A DNA stretch of 64,000 nucleotides from Vermamoeba vermiformis (Eukaryota > Tubulinea > Echinamoebida), in NCBI GenBank assembly GCA_045837725.1, contig JBEWZL010000294.1, positions 124,001 through 188,000 of the forward strand, written 5' to 3'. Positions 21,870 to 33,500 of the stretch are shown here, in pieces (within the stretch, counting starts at the first letter, position 1; each line of letters opens with the position of its first letter). The notes below the pieces were generated by a model. It did not search any database. It saw only the letters and a list, made by a program, of their open reading frames with translations, and was not told where the DNA came from. A program made the translations under genes and the position numbers.

Positions 21870-24064
21870 TCAGTTCGCGTGCAACATTTTGCGCAGCTCT
21901 TCAACTGTTTCTTGATTCTTCGCGGCACTCTTGACGGCCTCGACTTGTTTGTTGAGTTGATATTCAAACTTGTCCAACAACACCTTCTTCACGGACTCGT
22001 AAGTGTAGCCCAAGGCACCGAGTGTCACGAGCACACGATAGAGACTGTCTTCGCTGAGAGGTGTGTTCAACAGCTGTTGCGTGATTAGTGCTGCTATTAA
22101 TGCGTGCATAATACCGTACCTCGAGTGTCATCGTGGCTAATTCATCGACATTCTTTTGGTTGTCTTCACCTGGCTCGGAGTGTGAAATAAACAGCGTGGC
22201 ATAACTGCGAGGGAGTTAGAGCACTAATGCACAACTGATATAATATATATTCTTACTCTAACAGCACTGTGGTGAGACCGAGTTGTGTGCGCGCATCATC
22301 CAAATTGAGGGCCAGACAGTGCTGCAACAGTTCGGAGAATATTGACCGAGCAATGCGACGACCAGGCAAGAACTGGAACAAATTGGCTACAAATCTGCAC
22401 GATGTTAAGTACCAAGACAGCAATGGTTAATTAAACGCACCTCAAGGTCATGAATTGATTGGGCACGGGGGATTCAGACTCAGAGATGTTATTGAGCAGT
22501 GAGAGAATGACTGGTGCGGGTTAATAGAGAATTGTGTGTTATAATTGAGCGAGTACTCACAAGGTCGTTGATCCTCCGCCTGATAGTACTGCGTGGCATG
22601 TGGGTGAGTGACGAGTGTGCGGAAGAAGTCCATGCCTGTGAGCGACATTAGATGGCGTCAAATACAGCGCAGTAGGAGAGCTTACAAGGGAAGCGCTGTT
22701 TGATGGGCCAAGACAACAGCTTCTGCACAGCTTGGAATTCTTGTTTCGTGAACGACGTCACGTGATATTTGCTGGTCTGGGTGAGTACCTCAATCACGTG
22801 ATCAAAGTGCTTGAGTTCTGCGTCATTCAAAGCAGTCGGATCTGACTTGCTCGCGAGCTCAGCATTGACTTCTTTGATCTTTTTGATCACTGGCGGCAAA
22901 TTAACTGAATCAAACAGAACGAACATCTGGGTTGGGAAGTGTTTGTACGGGGAGGGTGCGGGTTTGACAGGTGTCACTACAGGTGTCACAATAGGTGCGT
23001 TGTTGTTGTTGTTCGAGTCAATCAGCGTGTTCTCCACGGCAGCACGTTTCTTCTTGCGAGCCTTGTCAGTGGACTCGATGACTTGTGTCTTTTTGCCACC
23101 GAGCTTCTCAATCTCGTAGCGCAACAGCTGCGTGACACGTGTCAGTTAGGAACTCCTAACGTCACAACCACGTGCTACTTACCCGCTCGAGTTCAGCCAT
23201 ATTAGAGAGAATAGAGACACCTTCAACACGCACTGAAGCTTGACCGTGCGTGAAGAGGTAAAACAGCGGTGAAATTGAATTGTATTTCTTGGCAATGTCC
23301 TGGCAGCTGTTAGAAAAGAGTTAAACAGTGAACTGACACGTACCTTGCACTCATCAATATCGAGCTTGATGAACAAGAGACTCGGGTACTCCAAGCTGAG
23401 GTGACAAAAGGTCGGATAAAAGTGCTCGCAGGGTTTGTACCACGAGGCGTAGAAGTTGACCACGCACTGCTAGGTGTTCAGTACTTAATGCGAGTGTTGT
23501 GCTGCACTTACAATCTTCGACTCGGTGGATAGCAGCAAACTATCGAATTGGGCTTGATTCTGCGCCGTTAATGTCACTACCGCACCACTGTCCTTGGGCG
23601 CTGGATGTCGCGTGAGTCAAAGCGCTGAATAAGCAGTAGTGTTCATTACCTAAAATTGCTTGCATTTGATGATCTTTGGAGTGTCGCTTATTCTCAACTT
23701 GCTTAGCATAGCATTCCTCGCATAGGTCATAGTCTTCACAGGTCAAGCATCTGCGCGAAATTATTACCTTTATTTTTAAATATTGTAGTATTATATTCAC
23801 CTGTATCTAGACCCTGTAAAGTTCTCTTTGCCACAACCTGGTATTTTTTAGAAACGTAAGTAATAATTTTCAGCAAATTGAAAATCCGGATTTCAACCCC
23901 AAATTGTCTAACTGTACAGTTTCCCATATTATCGCTAACATACCATCGCACGATACACCTTCGTGAGTTATTTGCTCCTCTTCTTCTTCATCATCCACAT
24001 CCATAGTGTCTTGCTTGAATGCTTGTGTTATTTCATCAAGAATGCTTTGTTGCTCGGGATTCAT
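21870..24064 (-). CDS. ZZ finger - thioredoxin-like - PUL domain protein
   Basis: Many short exons. The N-terminus (MNPEQQSILDEITQAF) is followed by an acidic run, then a ZZ zinc finger (CDGCGKENFTGSRYRC, LTCEDYDLCEECY, KRHSKDH). After a linker comes a thioredoxin fold (CVVNFYASWYKPCEHFYPTF, FIKLDIDEC) whose active-site motif reads YKPC, not CxxC, so only the second Cys remains and disulfide reductase activity is unlikely. After a basic linker, the C-terminal third (FPTQMFVLFDSVNLPPVIKK, LLSWPIKQRFPC, DFFRTLVTHPHATQYY) resembles the PUL domain of PLAA/Ufd3/Lub1, which binds Cdc48/p97. The role in ubiquitin-dependent p97 work is inference. The Trx-PUL pairing is known in DeSI-like proteins; addition of ZZ is uncommon to my knowledge. 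Confidence 0.8.
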
Positions 24065-24265
24065 GATAATAGAGTACTATACTGCGACTAATAGTTGTTT
24101 ATATAAACACGCCTTGAAAAAACTAACCGCTCGCGCAATTATTAGTCAATTTCCGAGAGGTGACGTGGTTCAACGCTCTTCGTGATAATAGGTCTTATGA
24201 TATTTAATACAAATATACACGTTGTTGACTATAAAACAATACGCTGTTCTTATCGGCGTCATTGC

Positions 24266-25771
24266 CTAGCTGTTCTTCAACGTGTCCTTCCAGCTCTAAC
24301 GAGGTTAATTAGTAACTGGTAATTCTAAAGCAATATATATTCAATACATACGCGATGGTCGTATTGGGTCAAATCATCGGCCTTGGCAATCAGTTTCAAA
24401 TACCGCGCGACATAATAGAGCTCTTTGTCGTTGTTCTTAGTTTCTTCTGAATAATAATACGCCTTGATCTTGATGCCCTATTGAATATGCCACATAAGAT
24501 CATGTTCAATACACTGTTTGAGTGTCACTTACACACTCCCTATTCATCACAAAGTTCTTCTCCAAGTCATCGACGTGCACAGTATTCTTCGCGTTGTACT
24601 GTGGCAATTTAGCCCATATGATGCCCAGTGCTTTGACTTCGTGTTCTTTCAGCTTCTTGTCTTTCTTGTTATAAGAACGTACTTTGAACATGCACTCGCG
24701 ATCCAACACTGTTTGAAGTAGCTAATCAGTACCTATTTCCGATACTATATAACAGTAACATTTGCACGCACCGAATGCAATTTTGAATCGCGGATGAGTG
24801 AGCAGACCAAGCTCAGTCAATTTGACTTCGAGCCACGTCCAGCTAGTCTGCGACCACACTGCCAAGTCATAGTCATCGTAGCACGATATCTACGTGTATA
24901 TTAGAGCTTCTATTATATGGATATGTGAGGTCAATGCTTACCATAAAGTCTTCAAGTCCCGGGCGCGTGATTTCTAAACACGAGTTAGTGCAGCACTTGA
25001 CGAACAATGTGTCACTAATGTACGTACCGTGCAACGATGTCGTGATGTTTTTTCTGCTCTTAAAGTCGAATAGCGTGTAGTCCAAGTCTAGAACTAACAA
25101 CTTCTTGCCAGGTCTCAGTGGATTGATCAAGCGGATCTCAGTCTGAACACGTGTTAACTATCGTCTACACACTCCAATCAATGAACCTACGCGTGCTGCC
25201 ATTTCACTGAGCTTTCTCTTTCGTGCCTCGAGCTCACCCAGTTCATCGTCTGAGGGCATGTAGTCGAGGTCAAAGTCATTGAACACAGAGGGTGTCTCAT
25301 CTGGTTCTTTAAGCAGTTGATCTTCAGGTGTGCCCATTAATATAATTCTAATATGCAACATTAGATTGAACATCGTATTCAGCGCTGTACCTGTTGGGCT
25401 CGTTCTTTTTCAGCAACAGATCTGACATTAGCGTCTCGTCAGTCACTTTGCCTTGCTGTGTAACGAGAAATTTAGCATGTAATTTATCTCTAATATTTAT
25501 TGAGCGCATATCGTACCTTTATTTTCAGGCCTAAAAGCTTTTGTCTGCAAATTAACAATATTATTCCCACGTCATATTATTAATTTGTTAACGATCCTTA
25601 CCTTATGGGCAATATATCGGTCATATCAAATGCTCTGTATTTTAAGTCCACAACTTTGGAAGTTGGATTAAGCAAAACAGGATTCAAATCCTTTCCGTTC
25701 CACTTAATGAGGAATTCAAAGCACTCTGCATTGGTATTGACTTCCAAAGGACGCGGTGCAGAACTATCCAT
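24266..25771 (-). CDS. UBLCP1: Ubiquitin-like domain CTD phosphatase (proteasome phosphatase)
   Basis: HAD/FCP-type protein phosphatase that in animals dephosphorylates the 26S proteasome regulatory particle in the nucleus. The ATG at 25771 (MDSSAPRPLEV) is used; the open frame above it has none. The N-terminal ubiquitin-like domain (FEFLIKWNGKDLNPVLL, QKLLGLKIK) is followed by a linker and the phosphatase domain with the catalytic DLDYTLFDF (DxDxT class), RPGLEDFM, YDLAVWSQTSWTWLEVKLTE and VHVDDLEKNFVMN. The last exon, read SWKDTLKNS, gives a C-terminus like the human HKYWERYLSK end. About seven exons; essentially full length (~320 aa). Confidence 0.93.
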
Positions 25772-26098
25772 ATTGTTGCTGCTGTGTTTATCTTTGTTGC
25801 TTTGAGAATTCTTTGTCCGAGATCCAAACAAAAAATTATTTCGATCGGAGTTTCTCAACCCGGGAGCAATGCATCTCCCAGTTCTATAGAACTAGTGCTA
25901 GGTTCCACATAGATATTAGTTAAATACCCACGTGGCTGATCACGTGTTCACAGTGTTCGGAAAAGTTTCAACCAAAATTGCTGTTCAATCATTTCGATCT
26001 TCGAAACTAGACAGATAACCACATCGTCCTTGTTGGTTACTACCCGTAATATTTATTTTGTCCGATAATTCAATCTCCCTTCAGTCACTCAAAGCAAG

Positions 26099-27065
26099 AT
26101 GTTGAAACTCAAGAGAACTTACGATGACATGGCCTTTGGTTCAAGCCCCTCACCTGCTTGCTCCCCGCACAAAATTACATTTTTGGACAATAACTCCGAG
26201 GGCTCTCCTTTCAAACGGGCTCGCACCAGCACTTATAATCCGAATCAAGGCTTCTTATCCACTTCTCCTCGTGAATCCAACTTCCCTACCACGAATTTTA
26301 ACATAGACAGTAAGCACTACTTTTTTTTATAATTATTTTGATTGAACATCACTATTTCAGCAAAATCCAGGATGGAGTTTTTTATTATTTTGAAATTTTA
26401 AATGAAATTCATTTTCTAAAACGCATTTTTATGACACAAATAAGCACATAATCATATGGTTAATATATTGCGAATTGGCTTATTCTTGGAAAGATTGGAT
26501 TGGTTATTCTCTTAATGATCTTAATTCTAATTCGTTATCTTCTGATATTTATCCCTTATTTACTTTCATCATCTCCTATATCCCCTTTATTGACAATATA
26601 ATTGTGACCAATAATTAATCATTTGACCGTTACGCAGATGTGGACGAGAAAAAATGGATCGAATGGTTGCCCGCCAACAGCCGTCGCAAGCTTCTGCATT
26701 ACGTCCAAAATACCTTGCAGAAGACCCAACAAGAGGAGAAGGCTAATATTGAAAACAATCCATTCCAACCTCACCTTTTGAACCCGCAAATCCAACCCAC
26801 CAAACCCGCTCAACCTAATCCATTCAACCAACCCTTGAACACTAACTTTGACAAGCCCATCAGCAAGACTGACAGAATTTTCTCGATTGAAGATGTGAAG
26901 CAGATCATTCAAAGTGCTATTGAAGAGAGAGAAGATGAAATCCGTAAAGAGTACGATCGCATCCTCGAAGAAACTCTTCAAGATCAGTTCAAAAAGTTCT
27001 CTCAATTCAGTCAAGACTATATTGACAGACAGCTCAAGGATAGCACTTACAACTACATGATTTAA
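26099..27065 (+). CDS. AKIRIN: Akirin-like nuclear protein
   Basis: Two exons separated by a 327-bp intron, the longest clear intron noticed. Exon 1 is MLKLKRTYDDMAFGSSPSPA followed by a basic cluster (PFKRAR) like the akirin N-terminal nuclear localisation signal. Exon 2 carries RIFSIEDVKQIIQSAIEERE, DEIRKEYDRILEETLQDQF and FKKFSQFSQDYIDRQL, matching the conserved akirin C-terminal helix ([40 protein letters not shown]), with the end YNYMI in place of YVS. Akirins bridge transcription factors and chromatin remodellers and assist nuclear import of proteasomes. About 210 aa, close to family length. A Pro/Asn-rich linker lies between the halves. Confidence 0.85.
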
Positions 27066-27369
27066 TCAAAGAACTTTTGTCAGCTGCATCCTCTCTAACA
27101 ATTGTAATATAACACCACCTCGGCATAATACTCGCAGTCATCGAATACGACTATTATGAACCTTTCACCTTGTATTGATTTTTGTTTTAAATATCGGACG
27201 TATCTGTTTTGTAAATAAATTTGCGTAGTCTAGATGACAAAGTTTTGCTTTAGATTAATGCTAGCAAGCACTCAGTAATAGATTGGTATGAACATTTATC
27301 ACTGGAATTCAAATTTACAGGCAGAATAATCGACAATTTACACAAGTGACAAAAAATTCATTGCTAGGT
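27066..27369. other. Convergent 3' intergenic region
   Basis: 304 bp between the akirin and RING gene stop codons. It holds AATAAA at about 27214 on the plus strand (likely akirin polyadenylation signal) and no ORF. Confidence 0.6.
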
Positions 27370-28915
27370 CTATTTTCGCAATTGACATTTGCCGTTCTTA
27401 GCGCAATAACAACACGCCCAAGTGGGTTTGTGATTGGTAATGTACTCGGCAATGTTGTGGCCCTTGTGACAGGTCTCAGCACAGTTCTTACACAGCCCTA
27501 ACAACACCACGGCATTAGCTCGAGTTCAACAGTTCAGCAGCCTGACTGTGACTTACAGTTGTACTTGCAGTCCTTGCACGTGTAGTAGTCCATCACTTGA
27601 CCCTTGTCCTTCTCAAACACGTCTTTGAAGCACTGTTTCGGCTCATCACTGCGAACAGATTAGCACTGCAAGCCCCGCTCAAACACAGCTGTCACGTACC
27701 TCTTGAGCAGCAGTGGGCCGCTAATCACAATCTCCGCACCTGGCTCGAGTCCGTACTGCAGAATCGGTCGCTCTTCATCAGTGACAGTCGACTCGGCCTT
27801 GTTCTTGTTGTTGTTCTCTTCAAATCTGTTTTTGATCGTGAACACAGCGGCACTCCAGTCTTTGATCGGATTGCTGAGCTTGTCAAACTGTTCCTTCAAA
27901 TAGCTCTTCAAGTCCTTCACGTTGTCTGTGGGCTTGATCACCACATTCTTGAATCGAATGTCTTTCGCAGGCACGTAGACAGTGACAGTGACGGGCAGGA
28001 ATGAAGGCAGGGGCATGGCATTGCTCATGTAGGTGTCGTAGGACTCTTGTAACAGCTGCACGCACTCGTCAAAGCTCTTCACCAGGGCTGCGATCTTTTC
28101 CTCTGTGTCGCGCTTCAATCGATTGACTTTGCGATCAATTTTCTCTTTAGCTTGTTCTAAATAGGACCATTAATAGTCTCGATCAGTGTATCAACAGCGC
28201 TTAGTACACACCTGGTGTTAATCCTTTTCTGTTGGAATATTTCTCTTTTGTTTTGAGCATTTTTTCGGTGCATTCAGTGCGCAGTTGCTCTTGGGTCTTT
28301 TCGTACTTTGTTTTTAATTTCTGCACGTAGTATCATGTAAGTCACATGCTTGTACTGGAATATTGACACCACCGTACCTGATAATAGTCCTCAAAAGTAA
28401 TTAAGCTCTTTTTCATGTGTCGATGAAATATCGTTTCAATTGGTGAAAGTTGTTGATTGCCCTTGTTTCCGATATCGTTGTTATTGCTGTTAGCGCCATT
28501 TACATTATCACTGCTCGCTCCGAGTGGTTTCGCCTTGATCAAGTTCTCAAAATATTCTTTCGACGCTTTTTCTTTCTCTTCTTGCAATATTGATATGATG
28601 CGATCTATTTGTTTATTCTTAATCAATTGATTTTGTGTTGTCTTCGTGTTACAGCACGGACAGCTGTGTTTTCGATCGAGGCACTCGCTGATGCACGTCT
28701 TGCAAAAATTATGACCACAAGGCGTCATAAAACATTCTTTGATCAGTGTGAAACATATGGGGCATTGGTATTCTTCATATAGAGGCTTTATCTAAATTGT
28801 TTGAAAATTTTAGCAAATTCTTTGAGTAATTTTAGAATTTCGGATCTCTATTACTGGCTTAATTACGTACGGGGATTGACAAACTGATATCCGGATCATC
28901 CTCTATTTCCATCAT
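27370..28915 (-). CDS. RING finger - coiled coil - UBL-like - UBR-like zinc protein (putative E3 ligase)
   Basis: Starts MMEIEDDPDISLSIP; the next exon opens IKPLYEEYQCPICFTLIKEC and forms a full C3HC4 RING (CPIC, CGHNFCKTCI, CPCC). An Asn-rich linker leads to long charged helices (TKYEKTQEQLRTECTEKMLK). A segment near 27720-28000 (VTVYVPAKDIRFKNVVIKPT, ILQYGLEPGAEIVISG) looks ubiquitin-like. The C-terminal exon is Cys/His-rich: YTCKDCKYNCKYLRDVCKNC, AETCHKGHNIAEY, ACCYCAKNGKC, resembling the UBR box that reads N-degrons. RING plus UBR-like suggests an E3 ubiquitin ligase; the substrate is unknown. I do not recognise a named orthologue. It lies convergent with akirin. Confidence 0.75.
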
Positions 28916-29171
28916 TTCGAAATTTACTATTGAGTCGGTGTTAGGTGTGGTGTATTGTTAACGAGCGAATTCAAGACTCACTCGACAGTTGAAAAATTTA
29001 TTACCTACACGATCGTTATTGTATATTATATATTGAATATGGACACTAAAGAGCGTATGAATAGCATTGTCACATTAAGGAAAAGTGATTTTATTCACAG
29101 AAAGAGATACAAAGTTAGATGTGCTTGTGTTGTGTCTTCAATCAACACACGCACATCGGTGGTATTGATAT

Positions 29172-30439
29172 TTAGAGGTTCATGGCGTTGAGTACTGTCT
29201 CGCCGCGCTTGAAGCCAGCAGACCAATCAGTGGGGAGTGAGTAGGGCTGAGTGATTTCTACTCCTGCTGCTGTGATCTTGCCCAATTGGATCTGCGCGAC
29301 ATTGTGTGAGTAATGTAATCATGTGACATTAATAGGCATATAATATGTACCTTGTTGATTGTTCGTGCATCGCGGTAGAACAAAACACGCATGCAATCTT
29401 CGAGCAATTGTCTAAATACAGGTGATTAGTCATCGCGAATGTAACATCAATCATTGCTGAATATCGTGCTGTGTGGTATATAAGAGATTGTTAAATACAA
29501 CACTACTTACTTGGCCTCCTGTTCGGTGAGCAGTGAAGTGTTGTTGTCAGCCAAGCGCTTTTGAGCTCGGTTGCGCATGATGGGACGAGCCAAATGTGCG
29601 CCATAACCAGTGGCGAGTGTTGCGTCCTCGTACGATGAGCCGTGCAAGTCGACATAGCCCAAGAAGGGTCCCTCTTGCGACACACCACCCACGACCAGTT
29701 GATTCCAGAACGGGTCAAACTTGTTGCGTTGGTTGTAGAGCTTGCGCGTCAAATAGTTCCAGACCTCTTTGGGCGATCTCTTTTGACCGTCGTCGCTGAT
29801 GAAGTCTTCCTTGCTGCAGACTCGCTGTTAGTACTGAGGGGATGCAGATCTAGCCTGCCATTGAATGGTGTGATACGTACACTAAGTCCTCGAGATCGTG
29901 CAGCAGTGTTTGTGCGTCAGACAATTCGCCGCTCATGCCCACAATGGTGTGCGTACCAATAGCGTGCAAGCGCTGAACATTTCTGAATCTGGCCATAGAG
30001 CCGTATGAGGCTATTTATTGCATCAGTATATTAGTAATTATATTTTTGGTGTATTAACCGTAATCCCGTGATGAAATTTAAATTGTGACAAACGCTTATT
30101 GTTTGAAAAATTTTCAGATTTGCTTCAATTAAGATTAATAATTACCTAAGGTATCAGACGCCATCATAATACCGTCTTTATATTTAATAGCTAATACTGA
30201 AGCACCAGTAACCATTGGGTCTCTTTTAAAAAATAATTATTAATTTTTAGTCAAAGCAATTTATTTATTATTTGAGCCAATTTGACGACAAATTAAATTA
30301 TATTGACGAATAGTGGTATTGTTACTTATGATACGTACTGAGTGTGTGTAATTGGTGAAGCATGAGCTGGGATTTGAGCAGTGTGATGCTCAGGAATTTC
30401 TGGGCGTAATAAAAATGAGCCTTGACCGTGTTGAGCCAT
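29172..30439 (-). CDS. PSMB4: 20S proteasome subunit beta-7 (PSMB4 type)
   Basis: Non-catalytic beta subunit of the 20S core. The start exon MAQHGQGSFLLRPEIPEHHT is a propeptide; then RDPMVTGASVLAIKYKDGIM, MASDTLASYGSMARFRNVQR (human ADMLGSYGSLARFRNISR), WNQLVVGGVSQEGPFLGYVD, ATLATGYGAHLARPIMR and EDCMRVLFYRDARTINKIQL (human ERCMRVLYYRDARSYNRFQ), ending FKRGETVLNAMNL. Five or six exons. The match is strongest to PSMB4, not to the active beta1/2/5 subunits. UBLCP1 and akirin nearby are also proteasome-linked, probably by chance. Confidence 0.94.
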
Positions 30440-30586
30440 AATTACTATATTATATAATAAACACTGGTATTCGGTGGTGTTTTGCTGCTAAATAATTGGT
30501 TTGAAAAGGAAATTTGGCGTGCAAAGTTTTATTTTGTCATTTTGAGGGGCGAACTACGTGCTTTATTATTTCAGGCTCTATGAACA

Positions 30587-33500
30587 ATGAACGATAAGCT
30601 AGAACATCGGCTGTATATAACTTGTAAGTACAAGCGTAACGGAACCAAATTTCCGTTGGATGGCAGCACTAACATTCGCGTGTACTAGATAGGGATCATC
30701 ATGGATGGGAGCACGTTGAATCACGGTTACAAAAATATATGATAATCCAAGACCTCAAATGGGTCAGTAAAGACGATGTATTCACGCAGGATGTAGTTTG
30801 CGATGTGGACGTTGGTTTCCTAGCACAAGCACAATATGATCGCATGGCTGGCCAGCAAGCCACACTACCTTTTGTAAACTTGCACCAAGAGCCATATGTC
30901 AAATTATTCTTCGGTAAGCACGCAATAATAAGATCTCAGATCCAGCTTATTTTGTAATTAGAGCTTCAAATATAACTAACAGCAATTTTAAAATATTATT
31001 GAACATTTTTTTACTAAAATTCTAACAACATTATGACAATATAATTTACCGACAAAGTATTTATTAACCGATCGTGGTTCAGTGGCCCCGAAGGACTACG
31101 AAGAATACAAAACAGATGTGAGACCAGTGCTGCGCGACTGGGTGAATTCATTTCAAGACAAAGACGTCGAGTATTTGATCGTGTACATTGACCTCAACAA
31201 GAAGCAAGGCATGCTCGACAAGCTCAATCTGCGCAGTATATTCGGCAATCTGCAGACTGAATTCAACAAGACCAAGTACGATCGGTGAGTACCCCTCGAT
31301 ATGTGCCGCACTATAGCCCTGTCTGACGCGCGCAGTGTCTGTCAATTCAAGCCAAACAGTCGCGAGGAGAGTGACAGCACGTGGCAAGATTTCTGGCTGC
31401 GACTCAAAGAGGCATTGGGCCGCAGTGTGGAGCGCGTGGTGGAGCAGTACAAGCGCGAGGTGAAGAAGTTGTTGGGCGAGCGACCGCTGCCTGGCTGGAA
31501 CTTCTGCAAGTACTTCACCGTCGTGGAGGGACTCGCCTTTGTGTACGAGGCACTGCGCCTGTATGAAGACGCGCTCAATCTGTACGACGATCTCGAGGCC
31601 TTCCAGCTGAGTACGTGCGAATATATACCGGACTGATGCATATGATGCGTGTTGACACCCCTCGCAGGCATGGATGAGCGCGAGATTGCACTGCCCCTCT
31701 TCGGCGGCAATGAGAAGGGCGATGACAGTGGCTCGGTGCTCGACTTCAACAAGAAGAACTACCGCATGAAGATCGCGACCAGCACCATCACTGAATTCGA
31801 CTTCAGACAGTACTTGTTCGCGCGACAATGCAAGGTGAGGTGGAGGGACGGTCTTAGTCAGTGATGTTATATTAATGTGCTGCTTACAGCTCCTCTTCTG
31901 TCACGGCAGACCAGTCAAGCTCGCTGAGCGCGCCATGAACTTCATTCGCACCTTCACGCGGCTGTTGCACGCAGAGAAGTTCAACGAGCGCTACTGCAAT
32001 TCGTGGGCATTCACAGCTTACATGGATGTGGCGGAGACCCTGCGCGCCACTATCTTGCGCGGTGGTGTTGGCGGTGCAGTCACCAATCTGTCGCCGCTCA
32101 AATCGACGGACCCTGCAGCGATTGCGGAACATCTCGCTAAAACTCCGAAATTGTCCGCACGCAATTTGCAGAGGTTGAATTACCTTCTCGGAGACATTTA
32201 TTATAATGCCCGCGTGACTGTAAGTGCGATATGATATGGTGTTGTTATTAATGACCCAATTTGCAGCTGGAACACTTGGGCTCGAGTTACAATCTGCTGC
32301 CACGTGACAGACGAGTCATTTTGAGTGAAGAGTCGTTGAAGCAGTTCAACATCACGGGCCTGGAGAGCACGAACACGTCCAACCAAGTGTTGCCGACGAA
32401 CAGAAAGCTCTTCTTGGAAGAGGGCAAGAATGACGTGCAGCTGATGGAGATCTTGGACAGCGACTCCAAGCCCGAGGAGAAGTTGGAAGAAGAGTCGCTC
32501 GATAAAGAGAACGCGCGCAAAGCTTTGGAACAGCTGTCACTCTCGCAATCCCCGCCACCCGATGCTATTATTCCCCCGCCTGAGGGAGTGCACGTTGAAG
32601 GTGAGCCGTTGACAGATGTCAAAGAGAGCACTGAGCCAGTGCCCATGAGTCCAGAAAAGAAAAAGAAGCGTCGCCGCGGATCATTGCGCTCCAAGACTGA
32701 CAAGAACAGCGACGAGAGTGACGAGAGCGAGGATGAGGAGGACGAGGACAAGAGTGACAGTGTCGATCAGAGTGCTGCAGCAACTGACTCCGCGGACCCA
32801 GCACAACCAACCGAGGATTCAGTGCATGACTCGTCCGAGCAGTCCAATGTGAACACAACGAGTGCCCAGGATGAGACGAAGAGCAGTGAGAACACAGCCA
32901 GTGAACTGACCAATCAGAGCACTGGACAACAGAATGCACCCACCACTGCACAGACCAATGAGAGCAAGCCTAGCGAGAACACAGCCAGTGACGTCAAGAC
33001 TGACAGTCCTCAGCAGCCTGTCAGTGACACGCAGTCCGCGGCACACAAGACTGACGAGCCCAAGAGTGACAAGAATGACGTGCAGTCCACCCCTTCAGTC
33101 AGTGAGAACAAGACTGAGGTGCCGAGTGACAGCAAGACTGCGCAGAACACACCCAGCACTGAGAACACTGCCGTGACACCTGTCAAGAGCAGCACTCCAA
33201 CCAACACGAAGCGTGATCTGTCGGGCAAAGTCGACTTCAACAAGATTCGCGATGGCACATTTGAGATCACACACCCCATTCTCATTACTGGCACTGCGAA
33301 TGAGGCCTCATTTGACAAGTTGTACACGGTACGTAGACTTCACTTTGACACGTGTCATTCACTCACCTCTTCCTCGCAGTCTCTGACAAACAAGGCTATT
33401 CAATGCTTCACAGACGTAGAGCGACATCGCAGTGTGATGCGTTTGAGTCAAGAGCTCGGCAACCTGCACTTGTAAGTCACTGTTTGACACGTGTCATTGT

